Source: Pictodentalium vernedei (Eukaryota > Mollusca > Scaphopoda > Dentaliida > Dentaliidae). Taken from it: a stretch of DNA of 64,000 nt. The stretch lies in the NCBI GenBank assembly GCA_031216915.1, contig CM062289.1:64177741-64241740 (forward strand), written 5' to 3'. The position numbers and the translations under genes are program-made. How positions within the stretch are numbered: the first letter of the stretch is position 1; each line of letters starts with the position of its first letter. Below the pieces are notes generated by a model. That model saw nothing but the letters and a program-made list of their open reading frames with translations, was not told where the DNA came from and did no database searches. This document shows, in pieces, positions 46,225 to 59,836 of this stretch.

Positions 46225-46400
46225 GTCTGGGTTGGTAGATCAGTTGGCTGGTTGTAGGTGTGTGATTGGGTGCTTGGTTAGTTGACTGGTTGGTTAGTTG
46301 GATGGTTAGTTGGTTGGTTGACTGGTTGTTAGTCAGATGGTTGGTTGACTGGTTTGATGTTTGGTTTATTGGTTGGACAATTGATTGGTTTGTGGATGGT
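46225..46400 (+). repeat. GGTT-rich tract 2, unit D
   Basis: Shares the GTGTGATTGGGTGCTTGG variant with unit F. Confidence 0.85.
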
Positions 46401-46642
46401 TGAAGTAGAGGATTTGAAAAAAATCCCTAATGTAACAGTCAGGAAATGATGACTTAGGCTCCCGTGAGCTTTGCTTAGGTGAGTTAAAATGCCTAACAAA
46501 TTTATACTTTGCATTATTGAAATAGTGATGCAGAGGTAAGGTCAGTAGATAATTTTGCAGACTTTACACAGACAAGTTTTTACTTACCAAATGTGCTTTT
46601 GTTAGTTCTAGAGAAGGAACATTGTAGATTGTACAGACTTAC

Positions 46643-48535
46643 ATTGATCAGATCCAAGATCAGTGTGACTTCTTTCAGTGCTGGAGGGCAGGTATAAATG
46701 TCTCTGTCGACATCTCTTGCATGGCCCATGTGTTCAAAAAAGCTCTTCGTGGTATCTTCGTTGATGCCATCTACAGTTAAAACTAGAAGTCATGTCATGA
46801 AATGCGCACAAATAGCATGTTGATCTGCGCGTTAATTTGCGTGTTATGGCCATAGCAAAGCTATCACATTCTGTACATATTGACTGTGCACAAGTAATGT
46901 TTCAGCCAATGGACCTCCGGGTAGTAGATTAACGCGCAGATCGACGTGATCCATTGGCAGAAACATTGCCAATGTTTGCTATGAGTAACCAGGAGAACCT
47001 GCCGTGCTTTGGATACCATTCGAAATGGCAATTGCGCGCAATTCCTACGCACAATTAAACCTGGATAAATGCACAGTTCGTAACAGGACTTCTAGTTTTA
47101 ACTGCAGATCCCAGAAGATGTTAGATGCTCTGTGTCTAATATTGGTGGCCGTTATGATATGGATTCCCAGCCCTTTCCTTGTGTCAGCTTTGTCTTTTTT
47201 TTCGTCATGCGAGTTCTCAGTGTACGCAAATAGAAATTTATTCTCAGACTGTCACCTGCTTCTTCTCAAAAGTTTTTGTCGGCAAGAGAGTCGAAAGCTT
47301 AGCTGAATTCTGATAGTATAAAGAGGGGTACCATTTGATCTCCTTTACCTCCTTCAATATATAACACTACATATATTTTTAGCAACTACGTGACCCTTTC
47401 TTCTGTGACAGGAAGCATCCATGAGTTTCTTGAATCCCATTCACTTATCGTGAGTCTAGATACTTCACTCCCGCTTCTAGCATTCAATAATGTGATATGG
47501 GATACCAGGCACTTGCGAAAAACTAGAAAGTCTGTTCCCATTAAACACCTCTCACTTGACAGATCTAGGATCACAGTATATGTATGATTAAATTGAATTT
47601 GCAATTCAAATTCATCAGGCAAACTGGCTGGTTTTCGTGTTTTGGATTGCCTATTTAACTTAAGTTCATATTCTGCCTCAGAAAATATTCTGGCATAATA
47701 TGTTGGCGATGAGAATATTTCTGAAAATTCTCTTATGCTTTACACCTTATCAGTATCTTTCAGAAGCACATGTCTCTGTATGAGAATTTTAGAAGATATA
47801 ATTAGGCACCCTAAGTCTATCGTTAGTCCACCCTTCATTGGCTATTTTGATCCTGGAGGCAGCCATATAATATCGAATGCTTCTTCACGTTTCAGGCAAC
47901 TGTCTGTACTGAATAAATGAGGTAAGTTCTCCACTTCCGCAACACGTTTGAGGCAGGCCAGTCTCCGCATAGCACTCCGAGATTTTATTTTGGCTTCTTT
48001 TCTTTTATTGATTTTTCTGGCAGCTTAAATTTGTTTGGCAATGTACTGTATATCCCTGCCATTTTCAGTTTGTGCCAAAAAGTCGTCTTTCTTCATTTCT
48101 TGCAAAAGTTCTCTGAAATCATCACACTGAGTTTTTTTCTATGAGAACAGATTTTCAGAGAGTTATTGGTTGAGATATTGAAGATTCCTTTCTTTTGCAT
48201 AGTTTTGAATGTAGAAAAAGGTTTCTTATAAACTTTTGCAAGCAGAACATAATTTTCTCACCTTTTGTTTTTCTTTCTGAAAGAAATGAACCATCCTGTG
48301 TGTAAGTTTCTAACTTTGTTAGCTTTTCTTTATTCATTTCAAAAATTGCTTCCTTCCTGATGGATCCGAAGAGCTTTAAGTTTTCCTCTTTTGAAATTAA
48401 ACCCTCATTTTTGTCTGAGAGAATTTTGGTTATTCTGGGATGTTTGTTAGGTTTTTGTAGAAAGTGACGCCTCGAATCGCATAAGTTTCCACAGCACAGA
48501 CAAGGTCTTTTTGGTTTCTTTTACTTTTTCCAAAT
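46643..48535 (-). pseudogene. Tyrosine-recombinase-like exon, unit D relic
   Basis: Box I is kept at 47386-47622 (minus; NARSGSEVSRLTISEW). The middle segment with KINKEKLTKLE and SFLSERKTKGEK is open at 48155-48337. The MITE lies at 46774-47104. The finger region near 48430-48535 is shifted. Confidence 0.7.
46774..47104. mobile_element. MITE, unit D
   Basis: 331 bp. The right-hand TA has mutated to CA (47105-47106), a change shared with unit F. The interior matches unit C with decayed first arm. Confidence 0.85.
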
Positions 48536-48722
48536 CTAATAAGAGAAAAAGAAAAATATGATAAAAATGTGTCAAACAGAAGATATTTTTGGCATTTTAA
48601 ACAATAACTTGTGTGCAACGTCGACTTTGGAAACAAGAGGCACCAGGGTGACTGGTGAACCAAGTGATCATGAGCACTTCATCTAAAAAGCTATATTCCA
48701 GCCATCATTTTTCGACGGTGTG

Positions 48723-50330
48723 AAATGGTCTAGGTGTTGGACTCCCGATTGCCAGGCAGTGTTCCCGAGATTTAAAATCCTCTTGGGGGATCAGAAACCA
48801 ACATTCTAAATTCCCCTAAAACACAATTGTGTCCTTCGCAAAAACACACACAGGCCCATGCCAGTCTGCAACTGAGGCCAACCACAACACTTTCGTTGTA
48901 CTGTAATCAGCACGTTCCACACTTTCATGCTGCTTCCGAAAGGAAGCTGAACCAAGTGGTCATGACAACTTCATCTGAAAAAATATATTCCGGCCATCGT
49001 TTTTTCGACGGTGTGCAATGCTCTAGTGGTTTAGGGGTTGGGACTCCTGATTGTCAGGCGGTGTTGCGGAGGGTTCGATTCCCGGCGGGGGATCAGGAAC
49101 TAACCTCCTAAATCCTCTAAAACATGATTGTGTCCTTTAAAGAACACTCACAGGTCAGTTCCCGTCTTCATCTGAGGCCAACCACAACGCTTCCGTTGTA
49201 CTGTAGCCAGCACATTCCACACATTCATGCCTCTGTCGAAAGGAAGATGAGCGAAGTCATAAGAACTTCATCTAAAAAGCTAGATACCAAACATCATTTT
49301 TTGACGGTGTCTGTGCAATGGTCTAGTGGTTTAGATGTTGGACTCCTGATTGTCAGGCGGTGTTGCCGAGGGTTCCAATCCTGGCGGGGGATCAGGAACC
49401 AACATTTTAAATTCCTCTAAAACATGATTGTGTCCCTCGAAAAACATACACAGGTCAGTGCCAGTCTTCGTCTGAGACCAAACTACAGCATTTTCGTTGT
49501 ACTGTAGCCAGCACGATCCACACTTTCACGCTGCTGCTGCCGAAACAAAGATGAACCAAGTGATCATGAGAACTTCGTCTAAAAAACTGGAATACAGCCA
49601 TCATTTCTTGACGGTGTGGTTTAGGTGTTAGACTCCTGATTGCAGGTAGTGTTGCCGAGGGTACGAATCCTGGCGGGGGATTAGAAACCAATGTTCTAAA
49701 TTCCTCATGAATTTATCCTTCGAAAACCACACACAGGCTAATGCCAGTCTTCATCTGCGGCCTACCACAGCACTTCTGTTGTACTGCAGCCAGCGCGTTC
49801 CACACTTTCATGCTGCTTCTGAAAGGAAGATGAGCCACGTGATCATGAGAACTTTATCTAAAAAGCTATATTTCTACCATCGTTTTTTGACGGTGTGCAG
49901 TGATCTAGTGGTTTAGGTACTGGACTCCTGATTGCCAGGCGGTGTTGCTGAGAGTTCGAATCCCAGCGGGGGACCAGAAACCAACATTCTAAATTCTTCT
50001 AAAACATGATTGTGTCCTTCGAAAAACACACAGGCCCATGTCAGTCTTTGTCTCAGAGCAACCACAGCACTTTCGTTGTATTGTAGCCAGCACGTTCCAC
50101 ACGTTCATGCTTGTGCTGAAAGAAAGATGAACCAAGTGATCATGAGAACTTCATCCTAAAAGCTAGATTCCAACCATCGTTTTTCGATGGTGTGCAATAG
50201 TCTATTGGTTTAGGTGTTGGATTCCCGATTGCCAGGTGGTGTTGCCAAAGGTTCGAATCCCTGTGGGGGATCAGAAACTAACATTCTAAGTTCCTCTAAA
50301 CCTGATTGTGCTCTTCGAAAGCACACATAC
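48723..50330 (+). repeat. tRNA-like six-monomer array, unit E
   Basis: Heads near 48723, 49015, 49315, 49618, 49898 and 50195. Monomer 2 has GCGGAGGG instead of GCCGAGGG, shared with F and G. Monomer 4 has lost the start of its A box, and the T-run before it is broken (TTTCTT). Confidence 0.87.
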
Positions 50331-50719
50331 CACCTCAAGTGGGATAAATTTGGTGAAAACATTTGATTCGCATGAAATTACTTGAGATCCTTCAAAACTC
50401 ATTTCAAAACACAAACAAGAAGCCCCACAGGGCTTGAAGCGCTCGCCTTGAACAGAACCCGATATAAACAGATTCAAGAATGAATCTACATTAAGCAATT
50501 AATCTCCATAAGATCCATTGTCAATCCGTGAGCCCCTCAGTAGTGACTGAAAAAGCTCAAGCATCATGCCTTTTCTTCACTTGATCATAATGTAAAAAGT
50601 GAAGCTCCCTTATGGAGCCCCTTGAGTTCCCCTACGTGGATTAATCTTAGTTACACACCTCTAGAGGGTACTTAATGAAAAAAGAAAAAAAAATTAATTC
50701 TTAAGCAACATGGCCAATT

Positions 50720-52065
50720 CCTGCTACCATAGGGAGCCCAAATATTAGCCCAGGAACTCGATTTATTGTTTACCAAATATGAAAGCATTCTGACTGGTGG
50801 ATCTGAAGAAGATGATTTTTAAAGAAATTTCCTCATATTGCAGTTAAGTTAAAATCTGGGCAACCATTTATAAACGGTAGTACAACAAATATGAGATGTT
50901 GTGTACCAAATATGAAAGCATTTCGACTGGTGGTTCTGAAGAAGATGATTTTTTCCGCTATTGCACTAAGCTAAAATTCGGACTACCATAGGGAGCACAA
51001 ATATTAACCCTGGAACCCAATCTGAAGAACCTTGAATCGGACTCCCCCAGAGATGTTGCAAACCACATATGAAAGGATTCTGACTGGTGAATCTGAACAT
51101 TTTTCAAGAAATTCCCTCATATTTCTCCAAGTTAAAATTTGGGTTCCCATAGGAGCCCAAATATCCACCCAGGCACATCGACTTGAACAAAAGTGTAATC
51201 TGCCCCCCCCCCCCCCCCCCCTCTTCCCTAAGGATGTTGTATACCTGATATGAAAGCATTCTAACTGGTGGATCTGAAGAAGAAATTTTTAAAGGAATCC
51301 TAAATATTAACCTATGGACCCGATTCGAGCAAACTTGAAGATTTTTAAAAATTATGCCCCATGTTGCACTAACTTAAAATTTGGTCTTGCGTCAGGAAAT
51401 ATTGATTCAAGAAATACCTTTGATGTTTTAATTTCTTTTGCTGAATCTTGAAACAAATGGCTTGAGTTTTACAAAGTAGCTGCCTGAAATCAAAGCAATA
51501 TTACATAAAAATGACCTTTGTGCCATTTAATAGTGAAAGTTAATATGCTTTTCACGGAAAATAAAACCTTTCAAGGAAATAACAAGATAGTTGACCTTTT
51601 TTTTAAATTGCAGACAATGACATTTTTAAAATGAGTTTGAGCTGCAAAGTTTCACAATGTCAGCATTATATAAGGGCAATGCAAAGCCCTCAAGCCTAAG
51701 TCGCCAGCGAACTGTATCAGTCAATCAGGGGTCATAACTCTTGTGAAAATTTAGGTTTCTTCCGGGTACTCCTACTGAAGGTGCTGACTACAAAATATCA
51801 AAAGATTATGACTGTTGGACCTGAATATTTTCAAAAAATATTCCTCATATTAGCTAAGTTAAAAATGCTTGAGCTTGCATCAGATTTGAAAACTTTGAAC
51901 CTAATCCTGACCCTGTCTCCCCCTCCCTCCTCCCAATATGATGGTGTATAACGAAAATCAAAGGATTCTAAACAGTGGATCTGAAAAAGATGTTTAAAGA
52001 AAATTTCTCATATTGCACTGAGTTTTAATTTGGGTCCCGATATGAATATTTCACTGAGTGAGTGC
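50720..52065. repeat. Degenerate ~190-bp tandem repeats, unit E
   Basis: Long poly-C run at about 51205-51221. Confidence 0.75.
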
Positions 52066-52191
52066 TAGAAGCCACTGTGAGAACATTAAAAAAATGAGGA
52101 CACTAGATCAAAATTAAACGTTTTGCTTGTTCACGTTTCATATTCAGTGAGATGCAAATATTATTTTGTTTGTATAAATTTGTTCTATTAT

Positions 52192-52231
52192 AAATTATTG
52201 GAGAGTGCTTGTTGGCACTCTCCAATAATTT
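52192..52231. repeat. Perfect 17-bp-stem hairpin, unit E
   Basis: Identical to units B and D. Confidence 0.9.
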
Positions 52232-52909
52232 TTAATAAAGCAAACTTTGAATAACAAATTGCGACCTTCAAAAATAGTTTAGTTCAGTTAACTGGTTGAG
52301 GGCCAGATTATTTTTGGTGGTCTGAATTTTCCATCAAAATTTATTTTATTACAATTTTTTGGAGAGTACCACAGGCACTTTCCAATAATTTGTAATTGAA
52401 GAAATTCATTTAAACAAAATATTATTTGCGTTTGACTGAATATGGCAGACAAGCTAGACAAATGTTGGCTTTTGCACTGGTACCCTTAAGTTTTGAAAGC
52501 CCTGACAGTGGCTTCTAGCACTCAATCAGTTAAGTTCTTATCTAGTTATATTACTGTAATTTGTAGTTATCAATATTCCTCATATTGTACAAAGTTACAA
52601 TTATGATCCTCAAAGGAATGTACAAATTTCTGTATCTAGTTATATTACACAAATTTATGTTTATCAAATTTCATTTGGAAATGGTACTTTATACTGATAC
52701 AATTTGGCAGTCGAGTACAAGGTCCAACTTTTGTTAATCTCAGGTAAATATATCAACATGAAGATAAACTGCCAACCTATACACACACCTTGTTTATTTC
52801 CCACCTGAATGTTTTCGCTGTTCTATTTAAACAACTAATTTTACTGAGAATTGCTTATGTACTTGATGGCAATAAAAATCAGTCTTAAAAGACATGCCCT
52901 TATGGTCAG

Positions 52910-53020
52910 TCAGTTTTAGGTTAGTTAGTTGGTTGAATGGTTATTTGTTTGATTGGTTGGTCAGGTGTTGGGTTGGTCAGTTGGTTAGTTGATTGATTGG
53001 TTGGTTGGTTGAGTTGTTTG
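52910..53020 (+). repeat. GGTT-rich tract 1, unit E
   Basis: Nearly identical to unit F. Confidence 0.83.
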
Positions 53021-53417
53021 GCCATAAATTTCAGTTTCATGCGCAACACATGTAGATGTTAAACTTCTACAACAACAAAAAAATCTCTTTCACGTCTCCT
53101 GCAATCAAATCATGACTGAAGACAAATAATTTATAAAAAATAATGAGACATAATTAACTCCTGCAAATGTTCAGAAATTTCAATTGTTCAACTTCAAAAA
53201 CTTTCTTACAGCTCTCCTATAATCAGTTTGTATCTGCTGAACAGTTGGCATGAGTTGAAAGAAATAAAAATTAAAGAAAATTCTCAGGAGAAAACAAAAG
53301 ATTATTCAAGAGCAGCTCTTGAAAAATGTAGAAGAGGCACAAAATGAATTTCTCTGTAGATCCTATCCATTTTAATATAACACTGTTGATGTCGTTATAC
53401 GTTTTGGGTCCAAATAC

Positions 53418-53790
53418 TCAATTCCCATTGGTCAGCTGGGTGAAAACGTCATGACCAAATGTAAATCATTTTCTAATGAATACATTTGGTCGCACTTTGA
53501 CCCGCATTTACGGTACAGCGCAGTTGACAGAATGTAATTCGGGCGGTGTTTGGGCGGGTTTTTAACTTTTAGCGCCACTCGCAGTGATCAACTCCGCTGA
53601 TATTTCTTTGGTGACATTTCCCAACTATGGCATAAAGCCCGTTAGTAAAATACTCGTATCCATTTCTAAAGTTGTGAAAATTAAAAATCAGAGTTGTGCG
53701 CTTTGTATTTTGTGTAAGGGTGGTTTTTCGCCTCGTTCGTTCGTACATGTTTTATTTCGTATTTCTGCTTTGTTGTTTGGTATAAAGTAG
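53418..53790 (+). promoter_or_regulatory. CCAAT/GC-box block and open frame, unit E
   Basis: Conserved motif order; the open frame is 53584-53790. Confidence 0.4.
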
Positions 53791-53818
53791 TTTAAACAGT
53801 TACGGAATGAAATTATAA

Positions 53819-54030
53819 GAATTGAATGCAATTTTTATAATCTTTAATGGAGTATGAACGTGTGGGAATGGGTACAAATTATGTATGAATCCCTATAATC
53901 TTTATTGGGGTATGAACGTGTGGGGATGGGTACCAATTATGTATGAATCCCTTCCGGGATTCATACATAATTTGTACCCATTCCCACACGTTCATACTCC
54001 AATAAAGATTATAAAAATTGCATTCAATTC
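53819..54030. repeat. Foldback palindrome, unit E
   Basis: Two forward arms, CCCTTCCGGGA centre, one reverse arm. Confidence 0.88.
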
Positions 54031-54139
54031 ATAAATCATTATGGCAAGAAATAATAATAAAGAAAATAATAAAATAAAAACACTTCCAAAAGAGGCCTTC
54101 AGGTTTAAATTAAACCAGAGTTGCCATCAGTTCCCAAAC

Positions 54140-54150
54140 ACAGGCATTTT
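54140..54150. other. Deletion junction of unit E
   Basis: CACAGGC, which continues as TTGTTTG in other units, is joined to ATTTTAAAC, which elsewhere follows TTTTGGC. The three bases GGC are shared by both sides. About 3.0 kb is missing. Confidence 0.9.
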
Positions 54151-54292
54151 AAACAATAACTTGTGTGCAGCGTCACCTTTCGCAGCATCCAAGACTTTGG
54201 AAACAAGAGGCACCAGGGTGACTGGTGAACCAAGTGATCATGAGCACTTCATCTAAAAAGTTATATTCCAGCCATCATTTTTCGACGGTGTG

Positions 54293-55920
54293 AAATGGTC
54301 TAGGTGTTGGACTCCCGATTGCCAGGCAGTGTTCGCGAGATTTCAAATCCTCTTGGGGGATCAGAAACCAACATTCTAAATTCCCCTAAAACACGATTGT
54401 GTCCTTCGCAAAAACACACACAGGCCCATGCCAGTCTGCAACTGAGGCCAACCACAACACTTTCGTTGTACTGTAACCAGCACGTTCCACACTTTCATGC
54501 TGCTTCCGAAAGGAAGCTGAACCAAGTGGTCATGAAAACTTCATCTGAAAAAATATATTCCGGCCATCGTTTTTTCGACGGTGTGCAATGGTCTAGTGGT
54601 TTAGGGGTTGGGACTCCTGATTGTCAGGCGGTGTTGCGGAGGGTTCGATTCCCGGCGGGGGATCAGGAACCAACCATCTAAATCCTCTAAAACATTATTG
54701 TGTCCTTTAAAAAACACTCACAGGTCAGTTCCCGTCTTCATCTGAGGCCAACCACAACACTTCCGTTCTACTGTAGCCAGCACATTCCAGACATTCATGC
54801 CTCTGCCGAAAGGAAGATGAGCGAAGTCATCATAAGAACTTCATCTAAAAAGCTAGATACCCAAATCATTTTTTGACGGTGCCTGTGCAATGGTCTAGTG
54901 GTTTAGATGTTGGACTCCTGATTGTCAGGCGGTGTTGCCGAGGGTTCAAATCCTGGCGGGGGATCAGGAACCAACATTTTAAATTCCTCTAAAACATGAT
55001 TGTGTCCCTCGAAAAACATACACAGGTTAGTGCCAGTCTTCGTCTGAGACCAAACTACAGCATTTTCGTTGTACTGTAGCCAGCACGATCCACACTTTCA
55101 TGCTGCTGCTGCCGAAACAAAGATGAACCAAGTGATCATGAGAACTTCATCTAAAAACCTGGAATACAGCCATCATTTCTTGACGGTGTGCAATGGTCTA
55201 GTGGTTTAGGTGTTAGACTCCTGATTGCAGGTAGTGTTGCCGAGGGTACGAATCCTGGCGGGGGATCAGAAACCAATGTTCTAAATTCCTCTAAACATGA
55301 ATTTATCCTTCGAAAACCACACACAGGCTAATGCCAGTCTTCATCTGCGGCCTACCACAGCACTTCTCTTGTACTGCAGCCAGCGCGTTCCACACTTTCA
55401 TGCTGCTTCTGAAAGGAAGATGAGCCACGTGATCATGAGAACTTCATCTAAAAAGCTAGATTTCTACCATCGTTTTTCGACGGTGTGCAGTGATCTAATG
55501 GTTTAGGTGCTGGACTCCTGATTGCCAGGCGGTGTTGCTGAGAGTTCGAATCCCAGCGGGGGGCCAGAAACCAACATTCTAAATTCTTCTAAAACATGAT
55601 TGTGTCCTTCGAAAAACACACAGGCCCATGTCAGTCTTTGTCTCAGAGCAACCACAGCACTTTCGTTGTATTGTAGCCAGCACGTTCCACACGTTCATGC
55701 TTGTGCTGAAAGAAAGATGAACCAAGTGATCATGAGAACTCCATCCTAAAAGCTAGATTCCAACCATCGTTTTTCGATGGTGTGCAATAGTCTATTGGTT
55801 TAGGTGTTGGATTCCCGATTGCCAGGTGGTGTTGCCAAAGGTTCGAATCCCTGTGGGGGATCAGAAACTAACATTCTAAATTCCTCTAAACCTGATTGTG
55901 CTCTTCGAAAGCACACATAC
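54293..55920 (+). repeat. tRNA-like six-monomer array, unit F
   Basis: Heads near 54293, 54586, 54888, 55191, 55488 and 55785. All six heads are complete. The T-run before head 4 is broken (TTTCTT), as in E and G. Confidence 0.88.
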
Positions 55921-56309
55921 CACCTCAAGTGGGATAAATTTGGTGAAAACATTTGATTCGCATGAAATTACTTGAGATCCTTCAAAACACATTTCAAAAC
56001 ACAAACAAGAAGCCCCCACAGGGCCTGAAGCGCCTGAAGCGCTCGCCTTGAACAGAACCCGATATAAACAGATTCAAGAATGAATCTACCTTAAGCAATT
56101 AATCTCCATAAGATCCATTGTCAATCCGTGAGCCCCTCAGTAGTGACTGAAAGAGCTCAAGCATCATGCCTTTTCTTCACTTGATCATAATGTAAAAAGT
56201 GAAGCTCCCTTATGGAGCCCCTTGAATTCCCCTATGTGGATTAATCTTAGTTACACACCTCTAGAGGGTACTTAATGAAAAAAGAAAAAAAAATCTAATT
56301 CTTAAGCTA

Positions 56310-57650
56310 CATGGCCAATTCCTGCTACCATAGGGAGCCCAAGTATTAGCCCAGGAACTCGATTTATTGTATACCAAATATGAAAGCATTCTGGCTGGTA
56401 GATCTGAAGAAGATGATTTTTAAAGAAATTTCCTCATATTGCAGTTAAGTTAAAATCTGGGCAACCATTTATAAACGGTAGTACAACAAATATGAGATGT
56501 TGTATACCAAATATGAAAGCATTTCGACTGGTGGTTCTGGAGAAGATGATTTTTTCCGCTGTTGCACTAAGCTAAAATTCGGACTACCATAGGGAGCACA
56601 AATATTAACCCAGGAACCCAATCTGAACAACCTTGAATCGGACTCCCCCAGAGATGTTGCAAACCAAATATGAAAGGATTCTGACTGGTGAATCTGAAAA
56701 TTTTTCAAGAAATTCCCTCATATTTCTCCAAGTTAAAATTTGGGTTCCCATAGGAGCCCAAATATCCACCCAGGCACATCGACTTGAACAAAGTGTAATC
56801 TGCCCCCCCCCCCCTTCCCTAAGGATGTTGTATACCTGATATGAAAGCATGCTGCCTGGTGGATCTGAAGAAGAAATTTTTAAAGGTATCCTAAATATTA
56901 ACCTATGGACCCGATTCGAGCAAACTTGAAGATTTTTAAAAATTATGCCCCATATTGCACTAACTTAAAATTTGGGCTTGCGTCAGGAAATATTGATTCA
57001 AGAAATACCTTTGATGTTTTAATTTCTTTTTCTGAATCTTGAAACAAATGGCTTGAGTTTTACAAAGTAGCTGCCTGAAATCAAAGCAATATTACATAAA
57101 AATGACCTTTGTGCCATTTAATAGTGAAAGTTAATATGCTTTTCACGGAAAATAAAACCTTTCAAGGAAATAAGATAGTTGACCTTTTTTTTTTAAATTG
57201 CAGACAATGACATTTTTAAAATGAGTTTGAGCTGCAAAGTTTCACAATGTTAGCATTATATAAGGGCAATGCAAAGCCCTCAAGCCTAAGTCGCCAGCGA
57301 ACTGTTTCAGTCAATCAAGGGTCATAACTCTTGTGAAAATTTAGGTTTCTTCCGGGTACTCCTACTGAAGGTGCTGACTACAAAATATCAAAAGATTATG
57401 ACTGTTCGACCTGAATATTTTCAAAACATATTCCTCATATTAGCTAAGTTAAAAATGCTTGAGCTTGCATCAGATTTGAAAACTTTGAACCTAAACCTGA
57501 CCCTGACTCCCCCTCCCTCCTCCCAATATGATGGTGTATAACGAAAATCAAAGGATTCTAAACAGTGGATCTGAAAAAGATGTTTAAAGAAAATTTCTCA
57601 TATTGCACTGAGTTTTAATTTGGGTCCCGATATGAATATTTCACTGAGTG
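56310..57650. repeat. Degenerate ~190-bp tandem repeats, unit F
   Basis: Poly-C run at about 56803-56814, shorter than in unit E although the flanks are nearly identical. Confidence 0.75.
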
Positions 57651-57781
57651 AGTGCTAGAAGCCACTGTGAGAACATTCAAAAAATGAGGACACTAGATCA
57701 AAATTAAACGTTTTGCTTGTTCACGTTTCATATTCAGTGAGATGCAAATATTATTTTGTTTGTATAAATTTGTTCTAATAT

Positions 57782-57821
57782 AAATTATTGGAGAGTGCTT
57801 GTTGGCACTCTCCAATAATTT
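57782..57821. repeat. Perfect 17-bp-stem hairpin, unit F
   Basis: Identical arms and loop to units B, D and E. Confidence 0.9.
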
Positions 57822-58499
57822 TTAATAAAGCAAACTTTGAATAACAAATTGCGACCTCCAAAAATAGTTTAGTTCAGTTAACTGGTTGAGGGCCAGATTA
57901 TTTTTGGTGGTCTGAATTTTCCATCAATATTTGTTTTATTACAATTTTTTGGAGAGTACCACAGGCACTTTCCAATAATTTGTAATTGAAGAAATTCATT
58001 TAAACAAAATATTATTTGCGTTTGACTGAATATGGCAGACAAGCTAGACAAATGTTGGCTTTTGCACTGGTACCCTTAAGTTTTGAAAGCCCTGACAGTG
58101 GCTTCTAGCACTCAATCAGTTAAGTTCTTATCTAGTTATATTACTGTAATTTGTAGTTATCAATATTCCTCATATTGTACAAAGTTACAATTATGATCCT
58201 CAAAGGAATGTAGAAATTTCTATATCTAGTTATATTACACAAATTTATGTTTATCAAATTTCATTTAGAAATGGTACTTTATACTGATACAATTTGGCAG
58301 TCGAGTACAAGGTCCAACTTTTGTTAATCTCAGGTAAATATATCAACATGAAGATAAACTGCCAACCTATACACACACCTTGTTTATTTCCCACCTGAAT
58401 GTTTTCGCTGTTCTATTTAAACAACTAATTTTACAGAGAATTGCTTATGTACTTGATGGCAATAAAAACCAGTCTTAAAAGACATGCCCTTATGGTCAG

Positions 58500-58605
58500 T
58501 CAGTTTTAGGTTAGTTAGTTGGTTGAATGGTTATTTGTTTGGTTGGTTGGTCAGGTGTTGGGTTGGTCAGTTGGTTAGTTGATTGATTGGTTGGTTGGTT
58601 GAGTT
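58500..58605 (+). repeat. GGTT-rich tract 1, unit F
   Basis: (TTGG)n with GTTAGTTAG interruptions. Confidence 0.83.
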
Positions 58606-59014
58606 GTTTGGCCATAAATTTCAGTTTCATGCGCAACACATGTAGATGTTAAACTTCTACAACAACAAAAAATCTCTTTCACGTCTCCTGCAATCAAATC
58701 ATGACTGAAGACAAATAATTTATAAAAAATAATGAGACATAATTAACTCCTGCAAATGTTCAGAAATTTCAATTGTTCAACTTCAAAAACTTTCTTACAG
58801 CTCCCCTATAATCAGTTTGTATCTGCTGAACAGTAGGCATGAGTTGAAAGAAATAAAAATTAAAGACAATTCTCAGGAGAAAACAAAAGATTATTCAAGA
58901 GTAGCTCTTGAAAAATGTAGAAGAGGCACAAAATGAATTTCTCTGTAGATCCTATCCATTTTAATATAACACTGTTGATGTCGTTATACGTTTTGGGTCC
59001 AAATACTCAATTCC

Positions 59015-59364
59015 CATTGGTCAGCTGGGTGAAAACGTCATGACCAAATGTAAATCATTTTCTAATGAATACATTTGGTCGCACTTTGACCCGCATTTAC
59101 GGTAGAGCGCAGTTGATAGAATGTAATTCGGGTGGTGTTTGGGCGAGTTTTTAACTTTTAGCGCCACTCGCTGATATTTCTTTGGTGACATTTCCCAACT
59201 ATGGCATAAAGCCCGTTAGTAAAATACTCGTATCCATTTCTAAAGTTGTGAAAATTAAAAATCAGAGTTGTGCGCTTTGTATTTTGTGTAAGGGTGGTTT
59301 TTCGCCTCGTTCGTTCGTACATGTTTTATTTCGTATTTCTGCTTTGTTGTTTGGTACAAAGTAG
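59015..59364 (+). promoter_or_regulatory. CCAAT/GC-box block and open frame, unit F
   Basis: One GC box is lost (GGGTGG) and the other altered (GGGCGAG). The open frame 59182-59364 has lost a few codons at its start. Confidence 0.37.
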
Positions 59365-59391
59365 TTTAAACAGTTACGGAATGAAATTATA

Positions 59392-59608
59392 AGAATTGAA
59401 TGCAATTTTTATAATCTTTATTGGAGTATGAACGTGTGGGAATGGGTACAAATTATGTATGAATCCCTATAATCTTTATTGGGGTGTGAACGTGTGGGGA
59501 TGAGTACCAATTATGTATGAATCCCTTCCGGGATTCATACATAATTTGTAGCCATTCCCACACGTTCATACTCCAATAAAGATTATAAAAATTGCATTCA
59601 ATTCATAA
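59392..59608. repeat. Foldback palindrome, unit F
   Basis: Two forward arms, one reverse arm. Confidence 0.88.
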
Positions 59609-59836
59609 ATCATTATGGCAAGAAATAATAATAAAGAAAATAATAAAATAAAAACACTTCCAAAAGAGGCCTTCAGGTTTAAATTAAACCAGAGTTGCCA
59701 TCAGTTCAACTTCCCAAACACAGGCTTGTTTGATTCAAATATGTGCATGAAATAAGTGATTACCAGACAGATATTTTTATCACTAGAAATAAATCAAAGC
59801 AACTTTCCCAGTATCTCTCAGAATTCAAAGTTCAAA

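Larger units (their letters stand above)
39804..48722. repeat. Macrosatellite unit D (~8.9 kb, with SINE)
   Basis: Sub-blocks: tRNA-like array 39804-41402; spacer 41403-41730; degenerate repeats 41780-43110; hairpin 43236-43275; AT-rich 43280-43960; GGTT tract 43965-44060; SINE (minus) 44253-44645; AT-rich 44660-44870; CCAAT/GC-box block 44878-45242; foldback 45271-45482; short ORF 45710-45826; AT-rich 45830-46220, with an 87-codon open frame 45957-46220 of unknown meaning also found in unit F; GGTT tract 46225-46400; recombinase relic 46643-48535. Confidence 0.95.
48723..54292. repeat. Macrosatellite unit E (~5.6 kb, internally deleted)
   Basis: Sub-blocks: tRNA-like array 48723-50330; spacer 50331-50680; degenerate repeats 50720-52065; hairpin 52192-52231; AT-rich 52235-52905; GGTT tract 52910-53020; AT-rich 53025-53415; CCAAT/GC-box block 53418-53790; foldback 53819-54030. 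It then jumps at 54143-54145 directly to the linker before unit F. The short signal-like ORF, second GGTT tract, MITE and whole recombinase relic are missing. Confidence 0.95.

Noticed and set aside
54304-54681. Protein gene in the tRNA-like array (125 codons)
   Set aside because: The frame runs through a head and two bodies of the repeat and recurs only as shared repeat descent.
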